Source of the DNA: CAIXYX01 sp043806415
GTDB lineage: Archaea > Micrarchaeota > Micrarchaeia > Anstonellales > Anstonellaceae
Length of the DNA: 27,162 nucleotides
Reading direction: 5' to 3'
Assembly (NCBI GenBank): GCA_043806415.1
Contig: JAZDHB010000023.1
Span: 1-27,162 of the forward strand
Shown: positions 1-7,212 of the stretch, piece after piece
Layout: each line of letters starts with the position of its first letter
How positions within the stretch are numbered: position 1 is the first letter of the stretch
Translations under genes and position numbers: made by a program
The notes under the pieces: model-generated
Database searches by the model: none
Told to the model about the DNA's origin: nothing
The model's input: the letters and a program-made list of their open reading frames with translations, nothing else

Positions 1-452
1 GCCCGCCAGCCCTTGATGAATTTCAAAAACTGGTCCGAGGGCACGATATATGCGCGCTTCTCCTTCCACGTCACGCGGTAGCCCAGGCGCAGCAGCACCA
101 TCTCGTCGCGCTTGTCGGCGCAGGAGAGCACCACCTGCCCGTCCTCGACGCTTCCGACCGCGTCGAAGAGGCCGGCCAGGAAGGCGGCCGCATAGTCGTT
201 GGCATGGCAGAACGCCTCGTCCTCGCGCTTGAGCGTGTTCTGAAAGAACAGGCGGTAGGCCGTGTGGTAGAAATACGCGCGTCCCTCTCCCAGCTGGATC
301 TTCTCGGCTTCCACCAGCTTCGCCTGGATGGCCCTCGTCACGAATTCCTCGACGAACATCTGCGTCCCGCGCACTCCGATGCCCTCTTTCGTGCGCGTCC
401 ATTTCCACGCCCCGATGAGGTAGGCCAGCGGCGGCTCGAGTTTTATCTTCAT
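1..452 (-). CDS. LAGLIDADG-like domain protein, 3' end outside window
   Basis: An open frame runs from an ATG at 452-450 leftwards off the window edge (150 codons visible). Two LAGLIDADG-like helices are visible: LAYLIGAWK at residues 9-17 and LAGLFDAVG at residues 92-100, followed by SVEDG as in the family. Two-motif spacing of about 83 residues fits a pseudo-symmetric LAGLIDADG fold. The acidic residue that ends the motif and binds the catalytic metal in homing endonucleases is absent: Val99 in the second motif and Trp/Lys in the first. The protein is therefore more likely a DNA- or RNA-binding relative than an active nuclease (inference). No intron or intein host gene is visible around it. 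It is divergent from the gene at 505 and shares the AT-rich box at 475-484. The C-terminus is unseen, so extra domains cannot be excluded. Confidence 0.6.
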   Translation of the reverse strand, partial: MKIKLEPPLAYLIGAWKWTRTKEGIGVRGTQMFVEEFVTRAIQAKLVEAEKIQLGEGRAYFYHTAYRLFFQNTLKREDEAFCHANDYAAAFLAGLFDAVGSVEDGQVVLSCADKRDEMVLLRLGYRVTWKEKRAYIVPSDQFLKFIKGWR

Positions 453-474
453 GGCTTTTATTTGCGTCCTCGCG

Positions 475-484
475 CTTTTTTAAC
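475..484. promoter_or_regulatory. Shared TATA-like box between divergent genes
   Basis: The T6AA run at 476-483 reads as a TATA-like element on both strands. Its centre is about 25 nt from the ATG at 505 and about 28 nt from the ATG at 452, the usual archaeal spacing for leaderless starts. Dual use is inferred from spacing only. Confidence 0.4.
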
Positions 485-504
485 CTCCCATCCGTGTCCT
501 ATGC

Positions 505-1320
505 ATGGTGGAAGCAGCCAAGAAGGAGACCGGTCCGCTCGTGCCGATCCCGCCGGCCAGGAACGTGGTGCTCGAGGCCATCAGCGCGAAGCCCAAGGAC
601 GGTGCGTCGCCCAGGGGCGACGAGAAGAAATCCTCTCCCGCTCCGTCGTCATCCTCGTCCGGGGCCGGCGCGCCGGGCGGCAAGGGCCCGGAAGCGCACA
701 AGGCGGCCGGCGCGCAGGCGTCCGCCCAAAAGAAATCCGCCGACGCTTCCCCTCTTAAGTCCGCCGCCCCGCGCCAGGCGTCCAAGTCCTCGTTCGCGGA
801 GATGCTCCTCTGGCTGGACGGCTACGACGACATCTTCTCCGACTTCGATCCGCGCAATTACGAGCACCGCGAGCTCTCCGAGGACTTCCTCAAGGAGCTG
901 AGCCGGCGCTACAAGGAGACGCCCAAGGGCGGGTTCGAGGTGCATCTCCTCATCCCGGCCCACATGCGCCAGTCGCACCTGGAGGCGCGCATCAAGAAGC
1001 GCCTCAAGCATTATTTCGCCCGCGAATTGGCCAGCGTCGAGCGGCAATTGCGCAAGAAGCGCGAGACCGGGGCGAAATTCCTCGCCTCCGGCCTGCTCGT
1101 GCTGGCCTTGCAGACCTGGCTGCTGTTCACCTCCAAAGACCGTTTCATCACCGAGCTGATCGGGGTTCTGCTCGTGCCTGCCGGCTGGTTCCTGACATGG
1201 ACCGGCATCGAGCGGGTGCTCATCGAGCACGACAACCTCTCTTCCTTGCGCGATTTCTACAAGAAGTTCTTCAAGTGCGAATACGTGTTCCTGGCCGACG
1301 AGAACCCAAAGAAGGGATGA
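505..1320 (+). CDS. Two-helix membrane protein with conserved cytoplasmic domain
   Basis: 271 aa. Residues about 30-95 are low-complexity (Ser/Ala/Pro/Lys), probably disordered. A conserved-looking soluble domain follows (about 96-190) with the acidic aromatic stretch WLDGYDDIFSDFDPRNY and a basic helix rich in Arg/Lys (RIKKRLKHYF...RQLRKKRE). Two hydrophobic helices (about 191-208 and 217-235) form a membrane hairpin, and a short C-terminal tail follows. The architecture resembles uncharacterised two-helix proteins with a YDDIFSDFD motif that I recall from bacteria as well; no function is known to me. The ATG at 505 is chosen because the T-rich box at 475-484 lies 25 nt upstream, implying a leaderless mRNA. 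Confidence 0.65.
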   Translation: MVEAAKKETGPLVPIPPARNVVLEAISAKPKDGASPRGDEKKSSPAPSSSSSGAGAPGGKGPEAHKAAGAQASAQKKSADASPLKSAAPRQASKSSFAEMLLWLDGYDDIFSDFDPRNYEHRELSEDFLKELSRRYKETPKGGFEVHLLIPAHMRQSHLEARIKKRLKHYFARELASVERQLRKKRETGAKFLASGLLVLALQTWLLFTSKDRFITELIGVLLVPAGWFLTWTGIERVLIEHDNLSSLRDFYKKFFKCEYVFLADENPKKG

Positions 1321-1428
1321 GAGAAAAACCAAGCGTCTGTCCCTCCTCGCATTCGCGCGTCCGAAGAGAACGCGTCCAAGAAGACGCGGCGAACATCGGC
1401 GCGGGCGAAAAGCCGCGAGTCGTTTCCC

Positions 1429-2427
1429 CTATTCCGCTTCCTTCCGCTCCATCGCGGCCACCAGTTGCGCCTCGTCCCTGCTTTTCGTGATCCGCTCGCG
1501 CACGCGCGCCGAATCCTTAAATCCGCAGGAGAGCTGCAGGGCCAGTCCCTTGGCCGCATTGAACGAAATGTCATGCGCGCGCGACAACTCCAGGTAATCC
1601 CGCAAGAACCCGGTCTTCTCTTCCCACGCCGTCTCCTTCCATTCGCCTTTTTCCAGGAATTCGCGCGCATGCAGGAAGAAGAGCGGGTCGGCCAGCACCG
1701 CCCGACCAACCATCACGCCCGCGCAGCCGGACACCTGGCAGATCCTGCGCACGTCGGGCGGCGTGCGCACGTCCCCGTTGCCGAACACGGGCACCGACAC
1801 GGAGCGCACCACCCGGCCGATGGCCTCCCAGTCCGCCTTTCCGCCGAACTTCTGGCTGGCCGTGCGCCCGTGCACGGCGATGGCCTGCACGCCGGCCGCT
1901 TCGAGGGCCCGGGCCGTCTCGACGTTCTTGCGATCCGCGTAGCCCAGCCTCATCTTCACCGTGACGGGCAGCGAGGAGCGTTCCACCGCCGCCTCGGCGA
2001 TCTGCGCGGCGTTCTTGAGGTTCTCCAGAAGCCGCGAGCCTGCGCCGGTCTTGACCACTTTCTTGGCCGGGCACCCGAAATTCAGGTCGATGAGCCGGGC
2101 CTTGCATTCGCCGCTCCCCACCCGCTCCTCGATGATCCCGACGGCGGCCGAGATATCGGCCGCTTTGGAGCCGAACAGCTGGATGGCGCTGATGCCCGCT
2201 TCCCCGATGCGGATGATCTGCCCCGTCTTCATGATCCGCCCGCCCCTGGAAAATCCGATTCCCTGCCTGGCGATGGCGGTCGCGGAAACCAGTTCGGTAT
2301 AAACGATGTCCGCGCCGTTCCTTGCGATCAGCTCCCGGTAGGCCACGTCGGTGTATCCGGCCATGGGGGCCAGCGCGAGCGCGGGCTCGTTTTTTATGGC
2401 GACATCTCCGATCTTCATGCTTCCCAC
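1429..2427 (-). CDS. dus: tRNA-dihydrouridine synthase (Dus family)
   Basis: 332 aa, normal length for Dus. It reduces specific uridines in tRNA to dihydrouridine using FMN and NAD(P)H. Visible family motifs in order: APMAGYTD near the N-terminus (FMN phosphate side of the TIM barrel), DLNFGCPAKKV with the catalytic Cys that protonates the uracil, VKMRLGY, VHGRT followed by F-GKADW, VFGNGDV, and GVMVGRAVLADP (FMN phosphate binding). The C-terminal helical tRNA-binding domain follows. The sequence is closest in style to DusB/archaeal Dus; the target position is not predictable. The ATG at 2427 lies about 25 nt from a TTAATAAG box (minus strand, 2448-2455); the ATG at 2418 is an alternative start. 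It converges on the gene at 505 and diverges from the cyclophilin gene. Confidence 0.93.
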   Translation of the reverse strand: MGSMKIGDVAIKNEPALALAPMAGYTDVAYRELIARNGADIVYTELVSATAIARQGIGFSRGGRIMKTGQIIRIGEAGISAIQLFGSKAADISAAVGIIEERVGSGECKARLIDLNFGCPAKKVVKTGAGSRLLENLKNAAQIAEAAVERSSLPVTVKMRLGYADRKNVETARALEAAGVQAIAVHGRTASQKFGGKADWEAIGRVVRSVSVPVFGNGDVRTPPDVRRICQVSGCAGVMVGRAVLADPLFFLHAREFLEKGEWKETAWEEKTGFLRDYLELSRAHDISFNAAKGLALQLSCGFKDSARVRERITKSRDEAQLVAAMERKEAE

Positions 2428-2447
2428 CGGCGCGCGAGCGGTGCGCT

Positions 2448-2455
2448 TATTAATC
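2448..2455 (-). promoter_or_regulatory. TATA-like box of the dus gene
   Basis: TTAATAAG on the minus strand, centred about 25 nt upstream of the dus ATG at 2427. The near-palindromic sequence (TTATTAAT region on the plus strand) could also serve the divergent cyclophilin gene, which would then have a leader of about 30 nt. Confidence 0.4.
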
Positions 2456-2507
2456 CCTTTTCCATATCCATCTTGAGGTTCGTGAAATTAATTAAGGGGG
2501 GTTTTCG

Positions 2508-3131
2508 ATGAGCAAGGCATTCCTGTTCGCCGTCCTGTTCGCGCTGTCGATGTTTCTCTTGTTCGGCTGCGCCACCCAACCGGTCCCGCCGGCATCCCCG
2601 GCGAACGGGAGCGTCCAGCCATCGCCCGGATCGGCTTCCAGCCCGTCCGCCCCCAACGTATCTTCATCCAACTCTTCCGGAGGCATTTCCATGGCCAAGA
2701 ATCCAGTCGTCGTTTTCGAAACGACCAAAGGAACTTTCAAAGCCGAGATATTCGTGAACGAGGCGCCGATCAGCGGCAACAACTTCATGACGCTGGTGCG
2801 TTCGGGCTTCTATGACAACCTCTCCTTCCACCGCGTGGAGCCCGATTTCGTGGTGCAGGGCGGCGACCCCAAGGGCGACGGCACCGGCGGCTCGGGCCAG
2901 ACCATCCCGCTCGAGATCAAGCCCAACCTCAAGCACGTGTACGGCAGCTTGGGGATGGCCCGCTCGAACGACCCGGACTCGGCCTCGTCGCAGTTCTATT
3001 TCGTGACCGGCCCGGCCTCGTTCCTCGACGGCCAATATGCCGTGTTCGGCAAGGTGAACGGCAACGGCATGGACATGGTGCAAAACATCCGCGTCGGCGA
3101 CCGGATGACCAAGGTGTATGAGCAGAAGTAG
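2508..3131 (+). CDS. Cyclophilin-type peptidyl-prolyl isomerase, lipoprotein form
   Basis: 207 aa. The N-terminus is a hydrophobic signal segment ending in a lipobox-like LLFGC (Cys21), then a Pro/Ser/Asn-rich linker to about residue 60. The cyclophilin domain follows, with FHRVEPDFVVQGGDP (catalytic Arg), GSLGMARSNDPDSASSQFYFV and a final FGKV. It is predicted to catalyse proline isomerisation during folding outside the membrane. The ATG at 2508 is preceded by a strong AAGGGGGG ribosome binding site at about 2493-2500. A second ATG at 2691, starting MAKNPVV exactly where the soluble domain begins, has its own GGAGG 7 nt upstream, so a cytoplasmic form may also be made (see findings). It converges with the small gene ending at 3138. 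Confidence 0.92.
   Translation: MSKAFLFAVLFALSMFLLFGCATQPVPPASPANGSVQPSPGSASSPSAPNVSSSNSSGGISMAKNPVVVFETTKGTFKAEIFVNEAPISGNNFMTLVRSGFYDNLSFHRVEPDFVVQGGDPKGDGTGGSGQTIPLEIKPNLKHVYGSLGMARSNDPDSASSQFYFVTGPASFLDGQYAVFGKVNGNGMDMVQNIRVGDRMTKVYEQK
2679..2693 (+). promoter_or_regulatory. Internal ribosome binding site and start within the cyclophilin gene
   Basis: GGAGG at 2679-2683 stands 7 nt before an in-frame ATG at 2691. Initiation here would give a signal-less protein that begins at the first strand of the cyclophilin fold. The purine run falls in codons for SSGGIS in the linker, so it may also be coincidental codon use. Confidence 0.4.
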
Positions 3132-3137
3132 TTGTTT

Positions 3138-3419
3138 TCACCAGATTTGTTTTCCGTAGTAGTTTTCGACCATTTTGATTATTTCCGCGCGGCGGTGCGG
3201 ATTGAGCGAAACGTGGATCTGGCCGGTCTTCTTGAGCCAAGTCAGAAATCCCTCGTCGGCCAGTTCGCGCGCAAGCTCTTCCGCCAAGTGCTGGTGTTCC
3301 CTGGGCAGGGCGCTGCGCACGTTGATCAGTTCGGTGTGCTTGGCGCCCCATCGGCGGTGTCTGGCCAACTTATACATAATGTGCGCCTTGAGGGACTCAT
3401 TCGAAAAATTCTCATCCAT
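3138..3419 (-). CDS. Small winged-helix-like protein
   Basis: 93 aa, no membrane segment or Cys. The sequence alternates helices with a final short beta-like segment: an N-terminal helix (ESLKAHIMYKLARHRRW), then KHTELINVRSALP, a helix ending in ELADEGFL, a strand pair TWLKKTGQIHVSLNP, and a closing helix. A helix followed by GFLTWLKKTGQIHVSLN is what a winged-helix wing looks like, so a nucleic-acid-binding role is possible; I cannot name the family. The ATG at 3419 lies about 27 nt below a TTTAAAAAG box on the minus strand (3443-3451), supporting a leaderless start. Its stop is only 6 nt from the cyclophilin stop (convergent). Confidence 0.6.
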   Translation of the reverse strand: MDENFSNESLKAHIMYKLARHRRWGAKHTELINVRSALPREHQHLAEELARELADEGFLTWLKKTGQIHVSLNPHRRAEIIKMVENYYGKQIW

Positions 3420-3555
3420 CTTCTCATGCCCGTTTTTATAATCTTTTTAAACATACATCATCGTATCATTTCATATACATTTATATACTTCCACGATTAC
3501 AACAGTCTATCGCCTGACGGCTTATAACTTCATAGGATTTGATGAGGGGATTGGA

Positions 3556-3918
3556 ATGGAAACGGAAGAAAACTCGCTCTTTCTGGAATTCTTCGGCGGA
3601 AGCCCTACATTCAGGATCATCGACTTCCTGCTCGAGAACCGGTTGGCGGATTTCACCAAGACCGAGATCTCGAAAGGCGCCGGCGTGAGCTGGGCGGCCC
3701 TGTTCCAGCATTGGAATCTGTTGGAGCGGCGCCACATCGTGAAGCGGACCCGGATCGTGGGCCGGGCGAAGCTCTACCAGCTCGACGAGCGCGAGCCCAT
3801 CGTCAAGGAATTGAAACGGATGGAGCTTCTGCTCATCAAGTCTGCCGCCGATAACGAAGAAGAGAAGATGGTCGTCAAGGCCCACCCGGGCAACCGGCGG
3901 AAAAGCGAGGATCTTTAG
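3556..3918 (+). CDS. Winged-helix HTH transcriptional regulator
   Basis: 120 aa. Residues about 8-85 form a winged helix: SLFLEFFGGSPTFRIIDFLL (helix 1), FTKTEISKGAGVSWAALFQHW (helix-turn-helix), then HIVKRTRIVGRAKLYQLDE (wing). This is a common archaeal MarR/ArsR-like layout that binds promoter DNA. The tail is charged. The ATG has GAGGGG about 6 nt upstream, and a TTTATATAC box at about 3480-3488 gives a leader of roughly 45 nt. The next gene starts 6 nt after its stop, so the two were probably co-transcribed before the IS inserted. The pair regulator plus unknown gene may be a horizontally acquired module, because the partner is clearly AT-richer than its surroundings. Confidence 0.8.
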   Translation: METEENSLFLEFFGGSPTFRIIDFLLENRLADFTKTEISKGAGVSWAALFQHWNLLERRHIVKRTRIVGRAKLYQLDEREPIVKELKRMELLLIKSAADNEEEKMVVKAHPGNRRKSEDL

Positions 3919-4121
3919 AATTGGGTGATCGAATTGAAAGTTGGAGAATTTTTGAAGGAAGCCGCTGGATGGGAATCGATTGGGTTTCCGTATTGGTCTC
4001 GCGGAAAAGGAAAAATCCTTGCCAGAGAAAAACTAGTTTATCTCTTTTATGCGCCGCAGCCTGATCCGAACGACTTGTCAAAAGACAAAAAATTCGAAGA
4101 TGCCGAACCATTTGTTGCTTA

Positions 4122-4126
4122 TAGCT
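4122..4126. repeat. Left copy of target-site repeat TAGCT
   Basis: TAGCT here is repeated at 5203-5207 at the right edge of the IS. Keeping one copy restores the reading frame of the interrupted gene. If the family-typical TA alone is the duplication, the GCT match is chance. Confidence 0.6.
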
Positions 4127-4127
4127 G

Positions 4128-5202
4128 ATTGTATTAGTTTATGAACTTTAGCCCCCTAAACCGCATGGTGATTATCCGTGTGGACCCTTCCGAAAAACGA
4201 TTCGTTCCTGCCAGACGTCAGCCTCAAACAACTACAGAAGCTCTATTCTGTGGAACAGAAAGCCAAGCCAAAACTCCGCATTCTATGCGCCATCCGTCGA
4301 AAGGAAGGAGAAAGCATTGATTGTATCGCGGATGGTCTCTCCATGCACCGGCGCACGGTGCATGGCATCCTCTGCCGGTTTGTAGAGAGAGGAATTGACG
4401 GGAAAGACAGCATCAAGCAGAAAGGACAGCCCACTCACCTGACATTAAAACAGAGGAAGGATTTGGCCCGGCATCTGCTGAGGGGGCCGCCAAATAATCC
4501 CTCTGGCCTCTGGACAACCAAAGAGGTCCGTCAGTTCATCAAAGACAGCTATGGCGTCGAATATCACAAGTGCTATGTCTGGGAACTGCTTCGGGCGGGC
4601 GGATTCTCGTTGCAGAAACCAAGAAACCGCAACTATCGCGCCGCCAGCCATGGTGAACAGACCCGTTTTAAAAAAAAGCTACCCGGATGGCGCGCTATTA
4701 TCGCCGGAAGGGGTTTGTAGTCGCGGCGGAGGATGAGGCCACCTTCGGCCTCATCCCCATCCTCAACCGCAGATGGGCCAAAGTGGGGAGCCGGCCAGTC
4801 GCCAACATGAATTTCAAGCAAAAATCCGTCAAGGTGATGGGAGCCAGAAGCCAGCAGGCTTTTGTCTTCACATTCGGAAAGAAGAGCAACAAGCTCCGAT
4901 TTGTAAAATTCATGGACCTTCTTCTACGTCGGTGGGGCAAGGTGCTCCTTTTTGTGGATCATGCTACATGGCACAAGGGAAAAGAGGTTGAGGTTTTTCT
5001 CAGGCGCCACAAGAAGACATTCAAACTGCTGTACTTTCCGCGCAGAACACCTGAATTGAATCCGGTTGAGCAGTGCTGGAAGCCGGGGCGGCAGGTGCTG
5101 TCCAACCGGCTTCTGCTCACCTTGTCTGCGGCCAAGTATCATCTGAAAAAGACTTTCGACAATCCGTCTTTGTTGCCTAAAATGTTCCGTTTCTTATCCA
5201 AT
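4128..5202 (+). mobile_element. IS630-family insertion sequence
   Basis: About 1.08 kb. Imperfect terminal inverted repeats: the left end ATTGTATTAG (4128) matches the right end read inwards, ATTGGATAAG (from 5202), at 8 of 10 positions, and both continue with GAAC and TTTAG blocks. TAGCT flanks the element on both sides (4122-4126 and 5203-5207) with one extra G at the left. IS630 elements classically duplicate only TA, which is contained in this repeat, so the exact outer boundary could instead begin just after TA at 4123. It carries a two-frame transposase. Confidence 0.82.
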
Positions 5203-5205
5203 TAG
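4178..5205 (+). CDS. IS630-family transposase, two overlapping frames (-1 frameshift)
   Basis: Frame A (GTG 4178 to 4720) encodes the N-terminal DNA-binding half: a first HTH (GESIDCIADGLSMHRRTVHG) and a winged-helix region (GLWTTKEVRQFIKDSYGVEY). Frame B (to 5205) encodes the RNase-H-like DDE half: VAAEDEATFGL (first Asp), LLFVDHATWHKG (second Asp) and LNPVEQCW (Glu). The frames overlap near an A8 run at 4670-4677 preceded by TTTT; a -1 slip there joins FKKK to ATRMARYYRR and gives a transposase of about 342 aa, the normal family size. Frame B also has an ATG at 4687. The stop codon TAG (5203-5205) lies in the flanking target repeat. All three catalytic residues are present, so the element may be active. 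Confidence 0.85.
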
Positions 5206-5679
5206 CTATTATATCGGAGAACAGAGTGGTTCTGACCGGATCAAGAATTTCATCCAGAATTATCTCGGCGTTCGTTATCTAATAGAACAAACACAAAAGA
5301 ATAGTACTTGTTTAACCCCAGATACAATATCTGCGATATTTAATGGCAAGGTTTCCGGAGCGGAGTATGGCCCTGCAGAGAACAAGATGAAAGGATTCGA
5401 TTTCAGTTCCAGCTTGAGAGATTTCGCACCGATATGTGGCGTTTTGGAACATTGCGTAAAAGAACAAAAACATTTTGAAGATCTGAAATTCCGGCTCTGG
5501 ATAAAGAATCTCGATGGTTCAGAAAAAGATGAGAGGAAAAAGGAGCAAGATCGGGCTATCGAGAAATTCGGCGACGAATATTCCAACTGTTTAGTGAACA
5601 CGCAAGGGAACGCGAAAAAATAAAGCTCGAAATCCGCCCCAATCTTCTTTAAGTTGAGCCGATATAATTTGTTTGCGCC

Positions 5680-5752
5680 GGGGGAATGAGCTAACCTGGT
5701 ATGCTGCCAGGTTTGGGACCTGGTTGTCCGAGTTCAAATCTCGGTTCCCCCA
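5680..5752 (+). tRNA. tRNA-Pro (anticodon TGG)
   Basis: Acceptor stem GGGGGAA (5680-5686) pairs with TTCCCCC (5745-5751), discriminator A at 5752. Anticodon stem CCAGG/CCTGG encloses loop TTTGGGA with anticodon TGG at 34-36. T-stem CCGAG/CTCGG with loop TTCAAAT. No intron and no encoded CCA (ATA follows). A GATATAATT box at 5661-5669 precedes it. The next gene, on the opposite strand, ends 4 nt later. Confidence 0.96.
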
Positions 5753-5756
5753 TATC

Positions 5757-7184
5757 TTATTTCGTCAGTAATATCTGCCCGTTCTTGCCCAAGAGGAGCA
5801 CCAGCTCGCTTGAGTGCGTGAAATAATCCACGTACATGTCGCGCAATGAGATCAAATCCCCTTTGTTGATGCCGCTGCCGCGCTGGGGCACCACGTACAA
5901 CGGCAGCAACCGCTTGCCGTCCGACACCATGATGCGCGCCATCTGCGTCATCTTCTTCTTGCCGGTGGGCACCATCACGAGCGTGTGCTCGAGCACTTCC
6001 ATCGGGAAGGTGGTTATCTTCTTCATGCCCGGCTTGAGGCCGGTGAGGCTCTCGATGCCGTTCTCCTTGGCCCGCTTGATGGCGATGTCGAACGCCTGTT
6101 CGATCTCGTTCTTGATGTCTTTTAGCAGCCGCTCCTTCTCCTTCTTCATGTTCGCCGACGTGATGCCCGGCGTGATGGCGAGCGCGTACGCCCACTGGTA
6201 ATAGTCCAGCCGGCTCTTGGGGAGCTTCTCCTCCTCCTCTTTGAGCTCGTCTTCAGAGCCCGCGAGCATGGGGATCGAGAGCACCGGCGAGTTCATCTTC
6301 TGTTCGAGATTGGCCGGAAGCGGGAAATTGATGGCCTCGTCCAGGCGCTCCTGCGTGGGCCGGATGTGTTCGGCGTGCCCCTCTTGCGGATTGCGGATCT
6401 GTCGGAGCACATCGGGGTTGGCCCGGTTCGGCAGCACTCCGATCCGGGCTTCCGCCTTCTCCAAGCTGCTCGCCCTATGCTGCATCCGCTCGATGCTCGA
6501 GAGCGGGTCTTGCGAAGCTGATCGGATCGCCGTCTGCTCGCTCGCTCCGGCTTCCGGCGCCTGCTCCGTCTCGCCCTCCGTTTCCCCGTCCTCTTCGACC
6601 GAGGCCTCGTCGTGCGCGGCTTCTATCCGGTCTTCGCGCGCAAGCGCGGGGGCCTGTGCGGGCATCTCCGGCTCTTTCCGGGGCGGGCTTACGACGCCCC
6701 GGCTGCCGCCCGAATTCATCCAGGTGAACAGCTTCTCGATCGAGGGCATGAGCCTATCCTTGCTGGCCTTGTGCTTGGAGAATATCTTCTCGATCGAGGG
6801 CATCATCTTGCTCTTGGTGGCCTCGATGTCCTGCTCGCTGGCCTTGCCTTCGGCCTTGGCCTCGAATATCTTCTCCAAATCGACAATGGCCTCCTTCTCC
6901 TCCTTGAAATTGCCCAGGCCCGCGAGCGCCAGCTCCTTGATCTGCTGGTCCTTGTCGGCTGACAGCTCCAGGAGCGCGAAGATGGCCCTCGGGTCGTCGA
7001 TCCTCGAGAGCTCGATGGTGGCCTTCTTGCGCACGAGCGGATCCGCATCATACGTGAGCGAGACGAGCCGGTCGATGCGCGCGTTCTCGTCCTCGGCCGG
7101 GGTGCTGGCCGAGGCTGCCAAGGTCGCCTGTCCTTCCGGAGCGGTCGGGCGCTCCGTGCCCTTTGCGTGCTTGCCCGGGTTCAT
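5757..7184 (-). CDS. HEAT-repeat protein with acidic linker and beta-rich C-terminal domain
   Basis: 475 aa, cytoplasmic. Residues about 38-115 contain HEAT-like helical repeats (DADPLVRKKATIELSRIDD, then DKDQQIKELALAGLGNFKE). Next is a near-duplicated MPSIEKIF/MPSIEKLF pair about 20 residues apart, then a disordered acidic stretch (about 165-235, Glu/Ala/Pro). A helical region follows (about 310-400: SRLDYYQWAYALAITPG, ...AFDIAIKRAKENGI). The last 70 residues look beta-rich (TQMARIMVSDGKRLLPLYVV ... LVLLLGKNGQILL), possibly an OB- or SH3-like barrel. HEAT repeats usually mean protein-protein scaffolding; I cannot assign a partner. A TATATATAAG box (minus strand, 7213-7222) lies about 33 nt from the ATG, giving a leader of only a few nucleotides. 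Confidence 0.75.
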   Translation of the reverse strand: MNPGKHAKGTERPTAPEGQATLAASASTPAEDENARIDRLVSLTYDADPLVRKKATIELSRIDDPRAIFALLELSADKDQQIKELALAGLGNFKEEKEAIVDLEKIFEAKAEGKASEQDIEATKSKMMPSIEKIFSKHKASKDRLMPSIEKLFTWMNSGGSRGVVSPPRKEPEMPAQAPALAREDRIEAAHDEASVEEDGETEGETEQAPEAGASEQTAIRSASQDPLSSIERMQHRASSLEKAEARIGVLPNRANPDVLRQIRNPQEGHAEHIRPTQERLDEAINFPLPANLEQKMNSPVLSIPMLAGSEDELKEEEEKLPKSRLDYYQWAYALAITPGITSANMKKEKERLLKDIKNEIEQAFDIAIKRAKENGIESLTGLKPGMKKITTFPMEVLEHTLVMVPTGKKKMTQMARIMVSDGKRLLPLYVVPQRGSGINKGDLISLRDMYVDYFTHSSELVLLLGKNGQILLTK

Positions 7185-7212
7185 AAGAATCCAAAGGCCA
7201 TAACCACCTTAA

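Larger units (their letters stand above)
3925..5623 (+). pseudogene. Unknown gene split by an IS630-family insertion
   Basis: The 5' part (GTG at 3925 to the TGA at 4126-4128) encodes 67 residues ending in EPFVAYS. The 3' part resumes at 5208 and runs in an open frame to the TAA at 5621-5623, ending in NTQGNAKK. Removing the element together with one copy of TAGCT joins the halves in frame as ...FVAYSYYIGEQSGSDR..., giving an intact product of about 206 aa. I do not recognise the family: there is no membrane segment; it has a helical, Lys/Glu-rich C-terminus and three Cys residues. It sits 6 nt after the HTH regulator gene and is AT-richer than the rest of the window. The 5' fragment may still be expressed; the 3' part keeps an internal ATG at 5387. 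Confidence 0.8.

Noticed and set aside
204..758. Long plus-strand open frames opposite the LAGLIDADG-like gene and overlapping the start of the 505 gene
   Set aside because: The product has no recognisable motifs, is Arg/Gly/Pro-rich as expected from GC-rich antisense reading, and overlaps two better supported genes.
1465..2511. 348-codon plus-strand frame antisense to dus
   Set aside because: Dus motifs on the minus strand are unmistakable; the antisense product is His/Arg/Gly-rich without motifs.
6217..7203. Ser-rich 328-codon frame antisense to the HEAT-repeat gene
   Set aside because: Mirror of Glu/Ala-rich coding sequence; no start signal, and it runs over the TATA box of the real gene.
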